62,108 nt of DNA. It comes from UBA1351 sp964627665 (GTDB lineage Bacteria > Bacillota > Clostridia > Lachnospirales > Vallitaleaceae). Under the pieces are notes generated by a model, which had not been told where the DNA came from, did not search any database, and saw only the letters and a list, made by a program, of their open reading frames with translations. This document shows positions 25,285-34,321 of this stretch, piece after piece. The stretch covers positions 1 through 62,108 of the forward strand of contig CAZVKG010000013.1 of assembly GCA_964627665.1 (NCBI GenBank). Reading direction: 5' to 3'. How positions within the stretch are numbered: the first letter of the stretch is position 1; every line of letters begins with the position of its first letter. Position numbers and translations under genes: made by a program.

Positions 25285-26041
25285 AATTGTGAAGTCTAAT
25301 TTTGTCTCATTTACAGAACAAAAAAAAGAAATCAAGGTTATTGCTAATAATGACCCTAAAGTATTAAAAAGTTCAATTAAAGCTGTAGAACATGCAGAAG
25401 ACGTCCATACTTATGAAATGTCTGATGTACATGAAGATTTAGAAGTGCTTAAAGAAAAAATTATTGACGAAGCCTATGATAAAGGTCTAGAATTAGGACA
25501 AGAAAAAGGATATGAAGATGGCTACCAAAAAGGATATGAAGAAGGTAAGGCAATTAGTCAGGATGAGGGACAACGCCTATTAGAAAAAGAACGTGATACT
25601 TTATATCAAGAAGTTGAACATCTACGTGCTGAGATAACTAAACAATTTGAAGCTCAAAAAAAGGAACTTGAGCCTAAAATGTTATTCATTATTGAAGCGC
25701 TTGTTACAAAGCTTATTGGTGTTCAAAGTGTAAGTCAGGAAACAATAATGTTCTTAATAAAAAGTGGTATGAATGAATTGGATTTACACGGGGATCTTGT
25801 TATTAAAGTCTCTTCATTTGACGTCGACGAAGTACTAGAGAATAAACAGCGTATTGTTGAAGGGTTGAGTGAAAAGATTGATGTGGAAATTCTTGTAGAT
25901 CAACAGTTGGAAAAAAATGAATGCATCATTGAAACTAATATGGGAAGTATTGATTGCTCATTAGGTACTCAAATGGAATCTTTATTACAGGAACTTCGAC
26001 TCATAAGAGAAAGTTTGGAAGGTGATAGCTATAATGCCTAA
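25277..26041 (+). CDS. fliH: Flagellar assembly protein FliH
   Basis: Cytoplasmic regulator of the FliI export ATPase, related to the stator stalk of F/V-ATPases. About residues 70-92 show the glycine repeats typical of FliH (GQEKGYEDGYQKGYEEG), followed by a helical stretch and a compact C-terminal domain with LVIKVSSFDVDEVLE. The best start is TTG 25277, giving MSRIVKSNFVSF; GGAGGTG lies 10 bases upstream. The longer frame from 25235 lies inside fliG. 254 residues. Confidence 0.9.
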   Translation: MSRIVKSNFVSFTEQKKEIKVIANNDPKVLKSSIKAVEHAEDVHTYEMSDVHEDLEVLKEKIIDEAYDKGLELGQEKGYEDGYQKGYEEGKAISQDEGQRLLEKERDTLYQEVEHLRAEITKQFEAQKKELEPKMLFIIEALVTKLIGVQSVSQETIMFLIKSGMNELDLHGDLVIKVSSFDVDEVLENKQRIVEGLSEKIDVEILVDQQLEKNECIIETNMGSIDCSLGTQMESLLQELRLIRESLEGDSYNA

Positions 26042-27359
26042 TATAGACTTTAAAAAATACGATAAACTCATGGCTAAATCATATATCAAGCAAATGGGAA
26101 GAGTGGTAAAAATTGTCGGATTAACGATAGAATCGCTAGGTCCTCAAGTTTCAGTAGGCGATGCATGCATGATTACGTCTGGAAATCATCACAAAAAAGT
26201 TTTAGCAGAAGTTGTTGGATTTAAAGATAATAGAATATTGTTGATGCCTCTTGATGACATGGAGGGAATCGGACCCGGAAGTTATGTGGAATCCATAGGA
26301 CACCCATTACAAGTATCCGTATCTGACCAATTACTGGGGCGTATATTGGATGGATTAGGGAAACCGATTGATGATAAAGGCCCTTTATATACAGAAAAAC
26401 AATATAATATAGATAATGATGCACCGGATCCTTTAAAACGTGATCGAATAAAAAATATTTTGCCATTAGGTGTTAAAGCTATTGACGGTATGTTGACGGT
26501 TGGTGAAGGGCAAAGAGTCGGTATCTTTGCCGGAAGTGGCGTTGGAAAAAGTACTTTATTAGGAATGATTGCAAAAAACACAAAAGCGGATATAAATGTT
26601 ATTGCCTTAATAGGTGAGCGGGGACGAGAAGTTCGAGAATTTATTGAGAGAGATTTGGGCGAAGATGGTCTGAAACGTTCGGTCGTCGTGGTATCAACTT
26701 CGGACAAACCAGCCATGGAACGACAAAAAGCTGCAAAAACAGCAACAGCTATTGCAGAATATTTTCGTGATCAAGGCAAAAGCGTTTTACTTATGATGGA
26801 CTCATTAACGCGGTTTTCTATGGCACAGCGTGAGATAGGCCTTGCAATTGGGGAACCACCGGTAAGTCGAGGCTATACTCCGTCTGTATTTAGTGTTATG
26901 CCAAAATTACTAGAGCGAACAGGAAATTCTGATTGTGGTTCAATCACTGCATTATATACTGTTTTAGTTGATGGGGATGATATGAATGAACCAATTACTG
27001 ATGCTGCACGTGGAATTTTGGACGGGCATATTGTTTTGTCGCGCCGTATAGCGAATAAAAATCATTATCCTGCAATCGATATATTACAGAGTGTATCAAG
27101 GGTTATGAATGAAGTTGTATCAAAAGAACATAAGAAATTTGCAAATTATTTAACGGCTATTGTTGCTACCTACAGAGATTCAGAAGATTTGATTAATATA
27201 GGCGCTTACTCAAAGGGGAGTAATCCTGAAATTGATGAAGCAATTGATAAGATCAAAGCAGTAAATAACTTTTTGAGGCAAGAAGTCGATGAAATTTTCG
27301 ACATTGATGAAGTTACAAGAGAATTAGAAAGTATTTATTCAAGTAGCACAAATGAATGA
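26034..27359 (+). CDS. fliI: Flagellar export ATPase FliI
   Basis: ATPase of the flagellar type III export apparatus, homologous to the F1 beta subunit. The Walker A motif is GIFAGSGVGKSTLLGM, the GERGREVREF motif follows, then Walker B LLMMDSLTRFSMAQREI, and EPPVSRGYTPSVFSVMPKLLER, all diagnostic. The 441-residue length is normal. Start ATG 26034 is taken after GGAAGGTG, overlapping fliH by eight bases. Confidence 0.97.
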   Translation: MPNIDFKKYDKLMAKSYIKQMGRVVKIVGLTIESLGPQVSVGDACMITSGNHHKKVLAEVVGFKDNRILLMPLDDMEGIGPGSYVESIGHPLQVSVSDQLLGRILDGLGKPIDDKGPLYTEKQYNIDNDAPDPLKRDRIKNILPLGVKAIDGMLTVGEGQRVGIFAGSGVGKSTLLGMIAKNTKADINVIALIGERGREVREFIERDLGEDGLKRSVVVVSTSDKPAMERQKAAKTATAIAEYFRDQGKSVLLMMDSLTRFSMAQREIGLAIGEPPVSRGYTPSVFSVMPKLLERTGNSDCGSITALYTVLVDGDDMNEPITDAARGILDGHIVLSRRIANKNHYPAIDILQSVSRVMNEVVSKEHKKFANYLTAIVATYRDSEDLINIGAYSKGSNPEIDEAIDKIKAVNNFLRQEVDEIFDIDEVTRELESIYSSSTNE

Positions 27360-27372
27360 TAGGTGAATAATC

Positions 27373-27816
27373 ATGGCAAAGTTTAATTTTCCCATGGAAA
27401 AGGTATTTCAAGTAAAGAAAAAACTAGAAAAGCAAAAACAATTAGAATTGGGAAATGCATTGCAAGCCTTAGGCAAAAGTCAGGAACTTTTACTAGAAAT
27501 TGAAGGTCGACTGCATGAGGCAAACCAGCGTTTTCAAATAAATCTATCTACCGGTTGTGTCAACTCTTCGGAAATGAAAAGTGCACATGAACGTATTCGT
27601 TATTATCATCAAGCAATGACTGAACAAAAACAGTTGATTCGACAGCATAAACTCAAGGTTGAAGAAGCAAAAGAAGCATTAAAAAGGGCCTTGCAAGATC
27701 GAAAAATATTTGAAAGTTTGAAAGAAAAAGCTTTTGAAACCTATATAGATAATGAAAAATTAGAAGATGCAAAACGACTCGATGAAATTGTGAGTTACAA
27801 ATATAGAAATTCGTAA
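27373..27816 (+). CDS. fliJ: Flagellar export chaperone FliJ
   Basis: Antiparallel coiled-coil protein that links FliI to FlhA in the export apparatus. All 147 residues are helical and rich in K, E, Q and L, with the family start MAKFNFPMEKVFQVKKKLE. Assignment rests on this pattern, the length and its position between fliI and motE. It begins 13 bases after fliI. Confidence 0.9.
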   Translation: MAKFNFPMEKVFQVKKKLEKQKQLELGNALQALGKSQELLLEIEGRLHEANQRFQINLSTGCVNSSEMKSAHERIRYYHQAMTEQKQLIRQHKLKVEEAKEALKRALQDRKIFESLKEKAFETYIDNEKLEDAKRLDEIVSYKYRNS

Positions 27817-27830
27817 TTAGGAGGAAGGTC

Positions 27831-28562
27831 ATGGCAGAAGAAATATCGCAAAAAAAAAGTGGTGGAAAAATACAAATGGTAGTCATTATCGCATTAGTAG
27901 CTATTTTAATACTATTTGGTATTTTTGTTGCGCTTCTCAAATTCGATGTTGGTTCACTCGGAACCGAAGTTATTGGACCTAAGATTCAAAATATTCCCGG
28001 TGCTACGTTCATTCTTCCATCGATGCCTGAAACAACTGAAAATTCTTTATCTGAGGAAGGCTATCAATCATTAGAGGAAGTTGTAGAAATATTAAAAGTT
28101 ACTGAAAATCTACTTAAGGAAAAGGAGGAAGAAGCCGAAACACTTATAGAACAGATTAATCAGCTTCAAAATGAGAATGCTCGTTTACAAACCTTTGAAG
28201 ATCGATATTTACAATTCGATGAAGAAAAGGCAGAGTTTGATCGTTTTATCGTTGAACAATTTGATTCGGAAAGCTATCCAACGTGGTATGAAACAATGAA
28301 TCCGGATAATGCGGCAAGAATCTATGAAGAAGTTGTAAGAGAAGAAGCCAATAGCGAGGAACTTGAAAAGCTCATTACAACATATGACGAGATGAAACCG
28401 GCAAATGCTGCAGCAATCCTATCAGAGATGAGTACGACGCGATTAGAGATGGTTGCTACAATTATCAAAAATCTAGATGCACAACAAGCAGGTAAAATAT
28501 TAGCGGCAATGGATACAAGTGTCGCAGCGAGAATTACAACATATCTTTATCCTGAAGAATGA
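27831..28562 (+). CDS. MotE-family flagellar protein (YlxF-like)
   Basis: Bitopic protein with one N-terminal membrane helix (about residues 17-38), a coiled coil (residues 80-130), and a C-terminal MgtE-N-like domain with MNPDNAARIYEEV and MKPANAAAILSEM. MotE proteins in other bacteria act as chaperones stabilising MotC or other stator parts; the B. subtilis gene at this position is ylxF. Starts after AGGAGG and lies between fliJ and fliK. The family is clear; the role in this organism is inferred. Confidence 0.82.
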   Translation: MAEEISQKKSGGKIQMVVIIALVAILILFGIFVALLKFDVGSLGTEVIGPKIQNIPGATFILPSMPETTENSLSEEGYQSLEEVVEILKVTENLLKEKEEEAETLIEQINQLQNENARLQTFEDRYLQFDEEKAEFDRFIVEQFDSESYPTWYETMNPDNAARIYEEVVREEANSEELEKLITTYDEMKPANAAAILSEMSTTRLEMVATIIKNLDAQQAGKILAAMDTSVAARITTYLYPEE

Positions 28563-28579
28563 AGTAAAGGAGGTAGTCA

Positions 28580-29959
28580 ATGAATAGTATTGCTATGAAT
28601 TTCGTAGCAAATTTGATGAACACTACATTTAATGAAGTGAATTACGTGAATCGTTCAGAACAAAACTCAGATTCTTCAAGCTTCAAAGAAGTTATTCAAA
28701 AGACTCGAGAGGTATCAAATAGTTCAACTGAGGGTGTTAATCGTAATGTGGAAAGTAAATCACAACCACAACGCTTTGAACGTCCCAATAAACGTGTTGA
28801 ACAGTCATCAGAAAAAAGTGCTATAAAATCTCAAGAGAAGATTTTGAAAGAAGAAGTTCCTGTAGAAGTTGAAACAGGAAAGAAGAATTTAGTCTCTAAT
28901 GAAGAAAAAATTTCTTTAGAAGCTACTCAGCACATGGAGACGTTTTCGCTAGAGATCATTCAAGCGATTGCGGATTTAATGAATGTTTCCATCGATGAAA
29001 TACAAGCGACGTTACAAGAGCTTGAGATGGACATTGAAGATTTGTTTGATGTAGAGATGCTTATGGAATTTGTTACTGTACAGATGGGACTAGAGTCGTC
29101 AACTGAATTATTGGTGACAGAAGGTGCTGTTGAACAATACAAACAAGTAGCCGCTCTATTAGAAGAGTTTTCTACAGCATTTAATGAACGCAAGCAATGG
29201 GTCACTGAACAAGTTGCAATAACCCAGGCCAAAGCAGATGAACCAGTTATTCTTAACACAGAAATAATCGGTGCCACCATTCAGAGTCAAGAACAAGCTG
29301 AGACGAATTTTTCAAAACAAGAGTCATCAGATACCTTTGAACCTGAGGACTTAGATAAGTCCGTGTTAACCGCAAATAGCGAAGAAAAAAATCGGATTCC
29401 TACAGGATTTGAATCTACGCTTAATCAAGTGGTTACTGAAAAAGTGGAAACAATTGTTATGAATGGCGAGATTAGAACAGTTCACACTGAAATCACTGCA
29501 AAAGATGTATTTAATCAAATTGTTACAGGACTTAAAGTGGAAGTGAGTCAAGGAAAACAAGATATCATGCTTCAATTACAACCTGAAAACTTAGGAAAAA
29601 TAGCAATAAATATTTCGAGAGAAAACGGCATCATGACAGGCCAATTTGTTGCTGAATCTGAAGCAGTAAAAAGCTTGATTGAAAAAAATATTCCTGTTTT
29701 GAAGCAACAGCTCGAAGCTCAAGGAATTGATCTTCGCGAAGTGAAAATAACTGTAGGCGATTCAAAAGCTTTTTTTGCCGGGAAAGATAGCGAACGTGAA
29801 TCAGAAAAATATCAGCAAACAATGGGACAAAATAAAAAACGACATTCGGGAATTGATCGTATTCAACAAATGGTCAATGAACAACTTGAAGACGAAACAC
29901 GTGTTGAGAGAACCGATCACATGGATTCAGAGATGAGTTCTATTGAGTTTCAAGCTTAG
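28580..29959 (+). CDS. fliK: Flagellar hook-length control protein FliK
   Basis: Exported ruler and substrate-specificity switch for hook length. As usual the first 300 residues are low-complexity, rich in E, Q, S and T, and poorly conserved. The C-terminal switch domain is recognisable at about residues 330-395 (IMLQLQPENLGKIAINIS, then VKSLIEKNIPVLKQQLEAQG). The 459-residue length is in range. Position between motE and flgD is the conventional one. Confidence 0.92.
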   Translation: MNSIAMNFVANLMNTTFNEVNYVNRSEQNSDSSSFKEVIQKTREVSNSSTEGVNRNVESKSQPQRFERPNKRVEQSSEKSAIKSQEKILKEEVPVEVETGKKNLVSNEEKISLEATQHMETFSLEIIQAIADLMNVSIDEIQATLQELEMDIEDLFDVEMLMEFVTVQMGLESSTELLVTEGAVEQYKQVAALLEEFSTAFNERKQWVTEQVAITQAKADEPVILNTEIIGATIQSQEQAETNFSKQESSDTFEPEDLDKSVLTANSEEKNRIPTGFESTLNQVVTEKVETIVMNGEIRTVHTEITAKDVFNQIVTGLKVEVSQGKQDIMLQLQPENLGKIAINISRENGIMTGQFVAESEAVKSLIEKNIPVLKQQLEAQGIDLREVKITVGDSKAFFAGKDSERESEKYQQTMGQNKKRHSGIDRIQQMVNEQLEDETRVERTDHMDSEMSSIEFQA

Positions 29960-29970
29960 GAGATGAATGT

Positions 29971-30510
29971 ATGGCAACAGTAGATGCAGTACAAGGAATT
30001 TTAGATAAGTACGGACTAAAAGAAACAGCAAAAACAGGTACGGATGAATTTTTAGGAAAAGATGCATTTTTAAATCTTTTGGTTACACAAATGAAATATC
30101 AAGATCCATTAGAACCAACAACAAACGAAGATTTTTTGGCACAAATGGCTCAGTTTTCATCTCTTGAGCAGATGCAAAACTTAAATACATCCTTCCAGTT
30201 ATCCCAAGCAAATAGCTTAATCGATAAATATGTTCAAGGAACAGTAACGAATGAAGTTTCTGGAAATAAAACAGAAGTTATCGGTATTGTTGATGCAGTG
30301 AATTTAAAGAACGGAGTTCCTTATTTGCTAGTCAATGAGAAAGAAATGGCATTAAGTAGTGTTACAACCGTTATCAGTGATTTTGGTACTGAAACTGTTG
30401 CAATGATTGAAGCTATTGAAGGTAATGGAAATAAAATCGAAGCCATTGAAACCTTGTTAAAGCAACTACTTGGAGAAGAAACCACTGAAGAACAAAATAA
30501 TGAAGAATAG
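29971..30510 (+). CDS. flgD: Flagellar hook-capping protein FlgD
   Basis: Scaffold that caps the growing hook. The conserved N-terminal block GKDAFLNLLVTQMKYQDPLEP (split across residues 29-49) and the following EDFLAQMAQFSSLEQM are diagnostic. At 179 residues it is a short form that lacks the larger C-terminal Ig-like domain found in enterobacteria, and it ends in an acidic tail. Lies between fliK and a TIGR02530-type gene. Confidence 0.94.
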   Translation: MATVDAVQGILDKYGLKETAKTGTDEFLGKDAFLNLLVTQMKYQDPLEPTTNEDFLAQMAQFSSLEQMQNLNTSFQLSQANSLIDKYVQGTVTNEVSGNKTEVIGIVDAVNLKNGVPYLLVNEKEMALSSVTTVISDFGTETVAMIEAIEGNGNKIEAIETLLKQLLGEETTEEQNNEE

Positions 30511-30521
30511 GAGCTGATCCT

Positions 30522-30914
30522 ATGATTATTAATAATCAAATGGCAAAATCGATTCAACAATTAAGTCAGGTAACGAAGCCGGATACGACCAAGCAGACAG
30601 GACGTCAGAGTCGTCAAGGTGAGTTTCAAAAAATACTTAATCAACAGCTGAATCAAGAACATGAATTGAAATTTTCTAAGCATGCAAGTATGCGTTTAGA
30701 ATCACGACAGATTGACTTTAGTGCGAATCAACTAGAACGCTTACAAAACGGTCTAGCCAGTGCCCGAGATAAAGGTGTAAAAGAATCTTTAATGCTTGTG
30801 GATGATGTAGCACTGATTGTTAACGTAGAAAATGCGACCGTTGTTACTGCTTTGAACAAAGAAGAGAGCAAAGAACATGTTTTTACAAATATTGATGGAG
30901 CTTTATTGGTATAA
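30522..30914 (+). CDS. Flagellar operon protein of the TIGR02530 type
   Basis: Conserved protein of unknown mechanism found between flgD and flgE in many Firmicutes flagellar operons. The 130 residues include the recognisable core FSKHASMRLESRQIDFS at about residues 49-65 and VKESLMLVDDVALIVNV at 88-104. No signal peptide or membrane segment. The gene starts 11 bases after flgD. Family recognition is from memory of the motif and position; no function is claimed. Confidence 0.8.
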   Translation: MIINNQMAKSIQQLSQVTKPDTTKQTGRQSRQGEFQKILNQQLNQEHELKFSKHASMRLESRQIDFSANQLERLQNGLASARDKGVKESLMLVDDVALIVNVENATVVTALNKEESKEHVFTNIDGALLV

Positions 30915-30938
30915 GCCGGACCTTTTAGAGGAAGCGAA

Positions 30939-30964
30939 ACGTTCTTGACTGATGGATAGAACGT
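30939..30964 (+). other. Short inverted repeat upstream of flgE
   Basis: ACGTTCT (30939-30945) is the exact reverse complement of AGAACGT (30958-30964), with a 12-base loop and no U tract. It sits in the 86-base gap before flgE, unusually long for this operon. Role unknown; a transcript-level effect on hook gene expression is only a possibility. Confidence 0.4.
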
Positions 30965-31000
30965 ACAATAAAGACTGTCGACATAGGAGGTCAACAAATT

Positions 31001-32284
31001 ATGATGCGATCAATGTATTCTGGTGTTTCAGGTCTTCGTATTCACCAGACAAAAATGGACGTTATCGGGAATAATATTGCCAACGTCAATACGGTAGGAT
31101 TTAAATCCAGTCGTGCAACATTTAGTGAGATTTTTTCTCAAACTGTACAAGGTGCCTCAGGTGCCAATGAAAACAAAGGTGGTACAAACCCAATACAAAT
31201 CGGTCTAGGTGCTACTCTGGGCTCAATCGATGTCAATATGACGGAGGGAGCTTCTCAACGTACAGACAATCCTTTAGATTTAAAAATTGAAGGTGAAGGT
31301 TTCTTCGTTGTTTCTGATATTACAGGAAACAAATTTACACGTGCCGGTGCATTTAACATCGATTCTGTAGGTAATTTGGTTAGTTCAAGTGGACTAAACC
31401 TTATGGGATGGGGTGTCGGTAATGATGGAGAAATTCAAAAAAATAAAGTGCAGCCTTTACGAATTTTAAGTTCGGAAAATGTTTTTTCAGAGCCACAAAT
31501 GACGTCAAAAGCGATTATTGGGGGGAATATAAATATGAATGACCCGCAATTAGTACCAGCAGAAGGTGGCGTTCCATTTACCATGACAATTTATGATTCA
31601 TTAGGATATCCATATACAGCTGAGATGAACGTTCAAGAAACCGGAACAGCAAATGAATATGATATTACAATGACGGATGTTACTGATCAAAATGGTGTTT
31701 CGATTATTGGAGCAGCAACAGGAGCAGTAACGATAAACTTTGATGGAGCGACGGGTAAAATTACCAACGCACCAGCTACCTTTGATATAACAGGTTTAGA
31801 TACTGTAAACTCGGATTTTTCAACAATTGAAGTTAACTTTGGTAGTTTGACAATGTTTTCAGGTAATACAACAATAGAGGCAAGAGCTGGTGATACAAAC
31901 GGACTTGATTCGGGTAATCCGGCCGGGACAATTTCCGGTTATGAAATTAGTAGTGATGGAAAGATCCTAGGCCAATATACCAATGGATCAACCAAGCTAC
32001 TAGGTCAAATTGCTATTGCAGACTTTGACAATCCGGCAGGTCTTCGTAAAGAAGGAAACAATTTGTTCACTTCAACAAGTAATTCCGGCGAGTTTGATGG
32101 AATTGGTATTGATATATCATCAAATGGTGGAGCAATTAATTCCGGTGTTCTGGAAATGTCGAATGTAGATCTATCAACAGAATTTACGGAGATGATTACA
32201 ACACAACGTGGATTCCAAGCAAATTCAAGGATTATTACTTCTTCAGATGAAATGCTACAAGAGCTTGTAAACTTGAAGAGATAA
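31001..32284 (+). CDS. flgE: Flagellar hook protein FlgE
   Basis: Subunit of the flagellar hook. The N-terminal rod/hook motif MRSMYSGVSGLRIHQTKMD with NIANVNTVGFK and the C-terminal helix EFTEMITTQRGFQANSRII form the conserved D0 region; GEGFFVV and the region around residues 90-130 belong to D1. The 427-residue size fits FlgE rather than the shorter rod protein FlgG (about 260). Starts at ATG 31001 or 31004 after AGGAGG. A strong hairpin follows the stop codon. Confidence 0.93.
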   Translation: MMRSMYSGVSGLRIHQTKMDVIGNNIANVNTVGFKSSRATFSEIFSQTVQGASGANENKGGTNPIQIGLGATLGSIDVNMTEGASQRTDNPLDLKIEGEGFFVVSDITGNKFTRAGAFNIDSVGNLVSSSGLNLMGWGVGNDGEIQKNKVQPLRILSSENVFSEPQMTSKAIIGGNINMNDPQLVPAEGGVPFTMTIYDSLGYPYTAEMNVQETGTANEYDITMTDVTDQNGVSIIGAATGAVTINFDGATGKITNAPATFDITGLDTVNSDFSTIEVNFGSLTMFSGNTTIEARAGDTNGLDSGNPAGTISGYEISSDGKILGQYTNGSTKLLGQIAIADFDNPAGLRKEGNNLFTSTSNSGEFDGIGIDISSNGGAINSGVLEMSNVDLSTEFTEMITTQRGFQANSRIITSSDEMLQELVNLKR

Positions 32285-32299
32285 TGATAAAATAAGATG

Positions 32300-32332
32300 A
32301 TTGTGGTGTCAGGCGATGACTGGCACCACAAT
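32300..32332 (+). other. Strong GC-containing hairpin between flgE and swrD, without U tract
   Basis: Bases 32300-32312 pair with 32320-32332 (13 bp with one G-U, 7-base loop). The following bases are TATACATAG, so it is not a standard terminator. It may protect or process the upstream mRNA and help flgE reach higher levels than downstream genes. Confidence 0.65.
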
Positions 32333-32356
32333 TATACATAGATTGAAGGTGTCAAA

Positions 32357-32557
32357 ATGATTTATATCACGAAATTTAATCATCAAAAAGTTTTGTTAAA
32401 TAATGATTTAATTGAACAAGTAGAAGAAACACCGGATACAGTAATTACCTTGACGACGGGGAAGAAGCTAGTTGTCACAGAGTCAATGAATGAAATTTAT
32501 GAAAAGGTCATGAAGAGTAAACAAATAGCAAGACAAGATGGGTTTATTACGGACTGA
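32357..32557 (+). CDS. swrD: FlbD/SwrD-family small flagellar protein
   Basis: 66-residue cytoplasmic protein. The segment VEETPDTVITLTTGKKLVV at residues 23-41 matches the SwrD (YlzI) family, which in B. subtilis raises flagellar motor torque and allows swarming. The gene lies directly upstream of motA here, which suits a stator-linked role. ATG follows GGTG eight bases upstream. Identification is from the compact conserved core and position. Confidence 0.88.
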   Translation: MIYITKFNHQKVLLNNDLIEQVEETPDTVITLTTGKKLVVTESMNEIYEKVMKSKQIARQDGFITD

Positions 32558-32585
32558 CAAGAATACTTGACGTGAGGTGGAAATA

Positions 32586-33389
32586 GTGGATTTAGCAACT
32601 ATAATCGGATTAGTTTTAGGCGTTTTCTTCTTTCTCTTTTCTATCATAGTAGATAAGGGAGTAAGCGGAATAGCTGCTTTCTGGAATGTGCCGTCTGTAA
32701 TGATTACAATTGGTGGAACAATTGCTTCAACGATGATTAACTTCCCTATGAATAAGTTTGTCGGTGCGCTAAGGGCATCAGCAATTGCTTTTAAAGTTAT
32801 CCTTATGAATGAGGGAGAAGTCATCAAAGAAATTATTCGGCTATCGAATGTAGCCAGAAAAGAAGGACTACTTGCTTTAGAAGAAGCAGCAGAGGCTATT
32901 GAAGATGACTTCTTGAAAAAGGGTGTTCTTTTAATTGTTGACGGAACAGATCCTGAATTGGTTCGAAGTATATTGGAGACAGAATTAAGCTTTATTGAGA
33001 CACGTCATCGAGATGTTCAAGGTGTTTGGAGCCAGATGGGAGCCTTAGCACCTGCTTGGGGTATGATTGGAACCTTGGTCGGACTTATTAATATGTTAGG
33101 AAATCTTAATGATCCATCATCAATAGGACCGGCAATGGCAGTTGCACTACTGACAACGATGTATGGTTCAATTATGGCAAATTTTATTTGTATACCATTT
33201 GCAGGTAAATTAGCCGTTCGAAGCAATGAAGAACTTTTAATGAAGGAAGTAATGATAGAAGGACTACTATCGATTCAAGCCGGAGAAAATCCAAGAGTCA
33301 TTGAAGAAAAATTAAAAGCCTTCTTATCACCGGTGCTACGGGCATCATTATCAGATCAAAACGCTGAAGGAGAAAGCGAAGGTGAATAG
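32586..33389 (+). CDS. motA: Flagellar motor stator protein MotA
   Basis: Membrane subunit of the ion-driven stator. Four hydrophobic segments are visible: two near the N-terminus (residues 1-22 and about 33-52) and two later (PAWGMIGTLVGLINML near 155, and MAVALLTTMYGSIMANFI near 187). The cytoplasmic loop between helices 2 and 3 includes VRSILETELSFIETRH. Start GTG 32586 follows GAGGTGG; GTG 32577 lies within that ribosome site. 267 residues. In B. subtilis motAB lie outside the fla/che operon, so the location here differs. Confidence 0.95.
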   Translation: MDLATIIGLVLGVFFFLFSIIVDKGVSGIAAFWNVPSVMITIGGTIASTMINFPMNKFVGALRASAIAFKVILMNEGEVIKEIIRLSNVARKEGLLALEEAAEAIEDDFLKKGVLLIVDGTDPELVRSILETELSFIETRHRDVQGVWSQMGALAPAWGMIGTLVGLINMLGNLNDPSSIGPAMAVALLTTMYGSIMANFICIPFAGKLAVRSNEELLMKEVMIEGLLSIQAGENPRVIEEKLKAFLSPVLRASLSDQNAEGESEGE

Positions 33390-33391
33390 TC

Positions 33392-34297
33392 ATGGCTAGA
33401 AAACAGCATACAGATGAAGGACCTAAAGGTGCACCTGCATGGATGTCAACATATGGTGATATGGTCACATTATTGTTATGTTTCTTTGTACTGTTATTTT
33501 CCATGTCAAGTGTTGATATTGCAAAATTTAAAGCTGCAATGAGTTCATTCGCTGATCAAATTGATGTTTTACCTGGTGGTGAAGCATTAACCGAAGGAGA
33601 ATTATTAAATAATGGAGTTACTCAGTTAAGTGATATTCAAATTATTATTCAGGGTAATATGAACTTGAATCAAAATCAAGATAATACATTGCCGGAACAA
33701 GAAGATACGGATATTGAAATTGATGAAGATAGCATCAAAGAAAAAACAGAAGAATATATTCGCGCCGGTCAAATAGCAGAATCTATCGAGGAACAAATAC
33801 GTAATGAAGGCTATGATGCGGATGTAGTTGCTATATCGTATACCTCAAATTATGTTAAATTGACCTTGCAAGGAGAATTTTTGTTTGATAGTAGTAGAGC
33901 CAATTTAAGAACTGAAGCGGTAAGTGCGATTGACGCTATTGCGAATACATTAAAAAAACAAGAATATAGTAGCTATGATATCCAGATTGAAGGGCATACA
34001 GATAATTTGGATATAAATAATGCTCAGTTTCCAAACAACTGGATTTTATCGTCATATCGTGCGTATGCAGTTTTAGAGGAACTCCTCGAGTCACATGAGT
34101 TTGATCCGGAAAAGGTTGCTGCGACTGGGTATGGAGAGTATCGACCAATTGCATCGAATGACACACTTGAAGGTAGAGCACAGAATCGTCGTGTCGAGAT
34201 CAAAGTTGTTTTAGATTCTAGAGAATTTCTTATCGGTAATTCGGACGAAGAAGAAACATCAATCGGAGAAACAGCGGATAATGCGACGTTGGAGTAA
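33392..34297 (+). CDS. motB: Flagellar motor stator protein MotB
   Basis: Stator partner of MotA that anchors to peptidoglycan. The ion-carrying aspartate is D23 at the start of the single membrane helix (WMSTYGDMVTLLLCFFVLL). A 100-residue acidic linker follows, then an OmpA-like domain from about residue 165 with IQIEGHTDN and the RAQNRRVEI motif. Starts three bases after motA. The ion used (H+ or Na+) cannot be stated from these residues alone. Confidence 0.95.
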   Translation: MARKQHTDEGPKGAPAWMSTYGDMVTLLLCFFVLLFSMSSVDIAKFKAAMSSFADQIDVLPGGEALTEGELLNNGVTQLSDIQIIIQGNMNLNQNQDNTLPEQEDTDIEIDEDSIKEKTEEYIRAGQIAESIEEQIRNEGYDADVVAISYTSNYVKLTLQGEFLFDSSRANLRTEAVSAIDAIANTLKKQEYSSYDIQIEGHTDNLDINNAQFPNNWILSSYRAYAVLEELLESHEFDPEKVAATGYGEYRPIASNDTLEGRAQNRRVEIKVVLDSREFLIGNSDEEETSIGETADNATLE

Positions 34298-34321
34298 AAT
34301 GAGAAAGAATGGAGAACGAAT

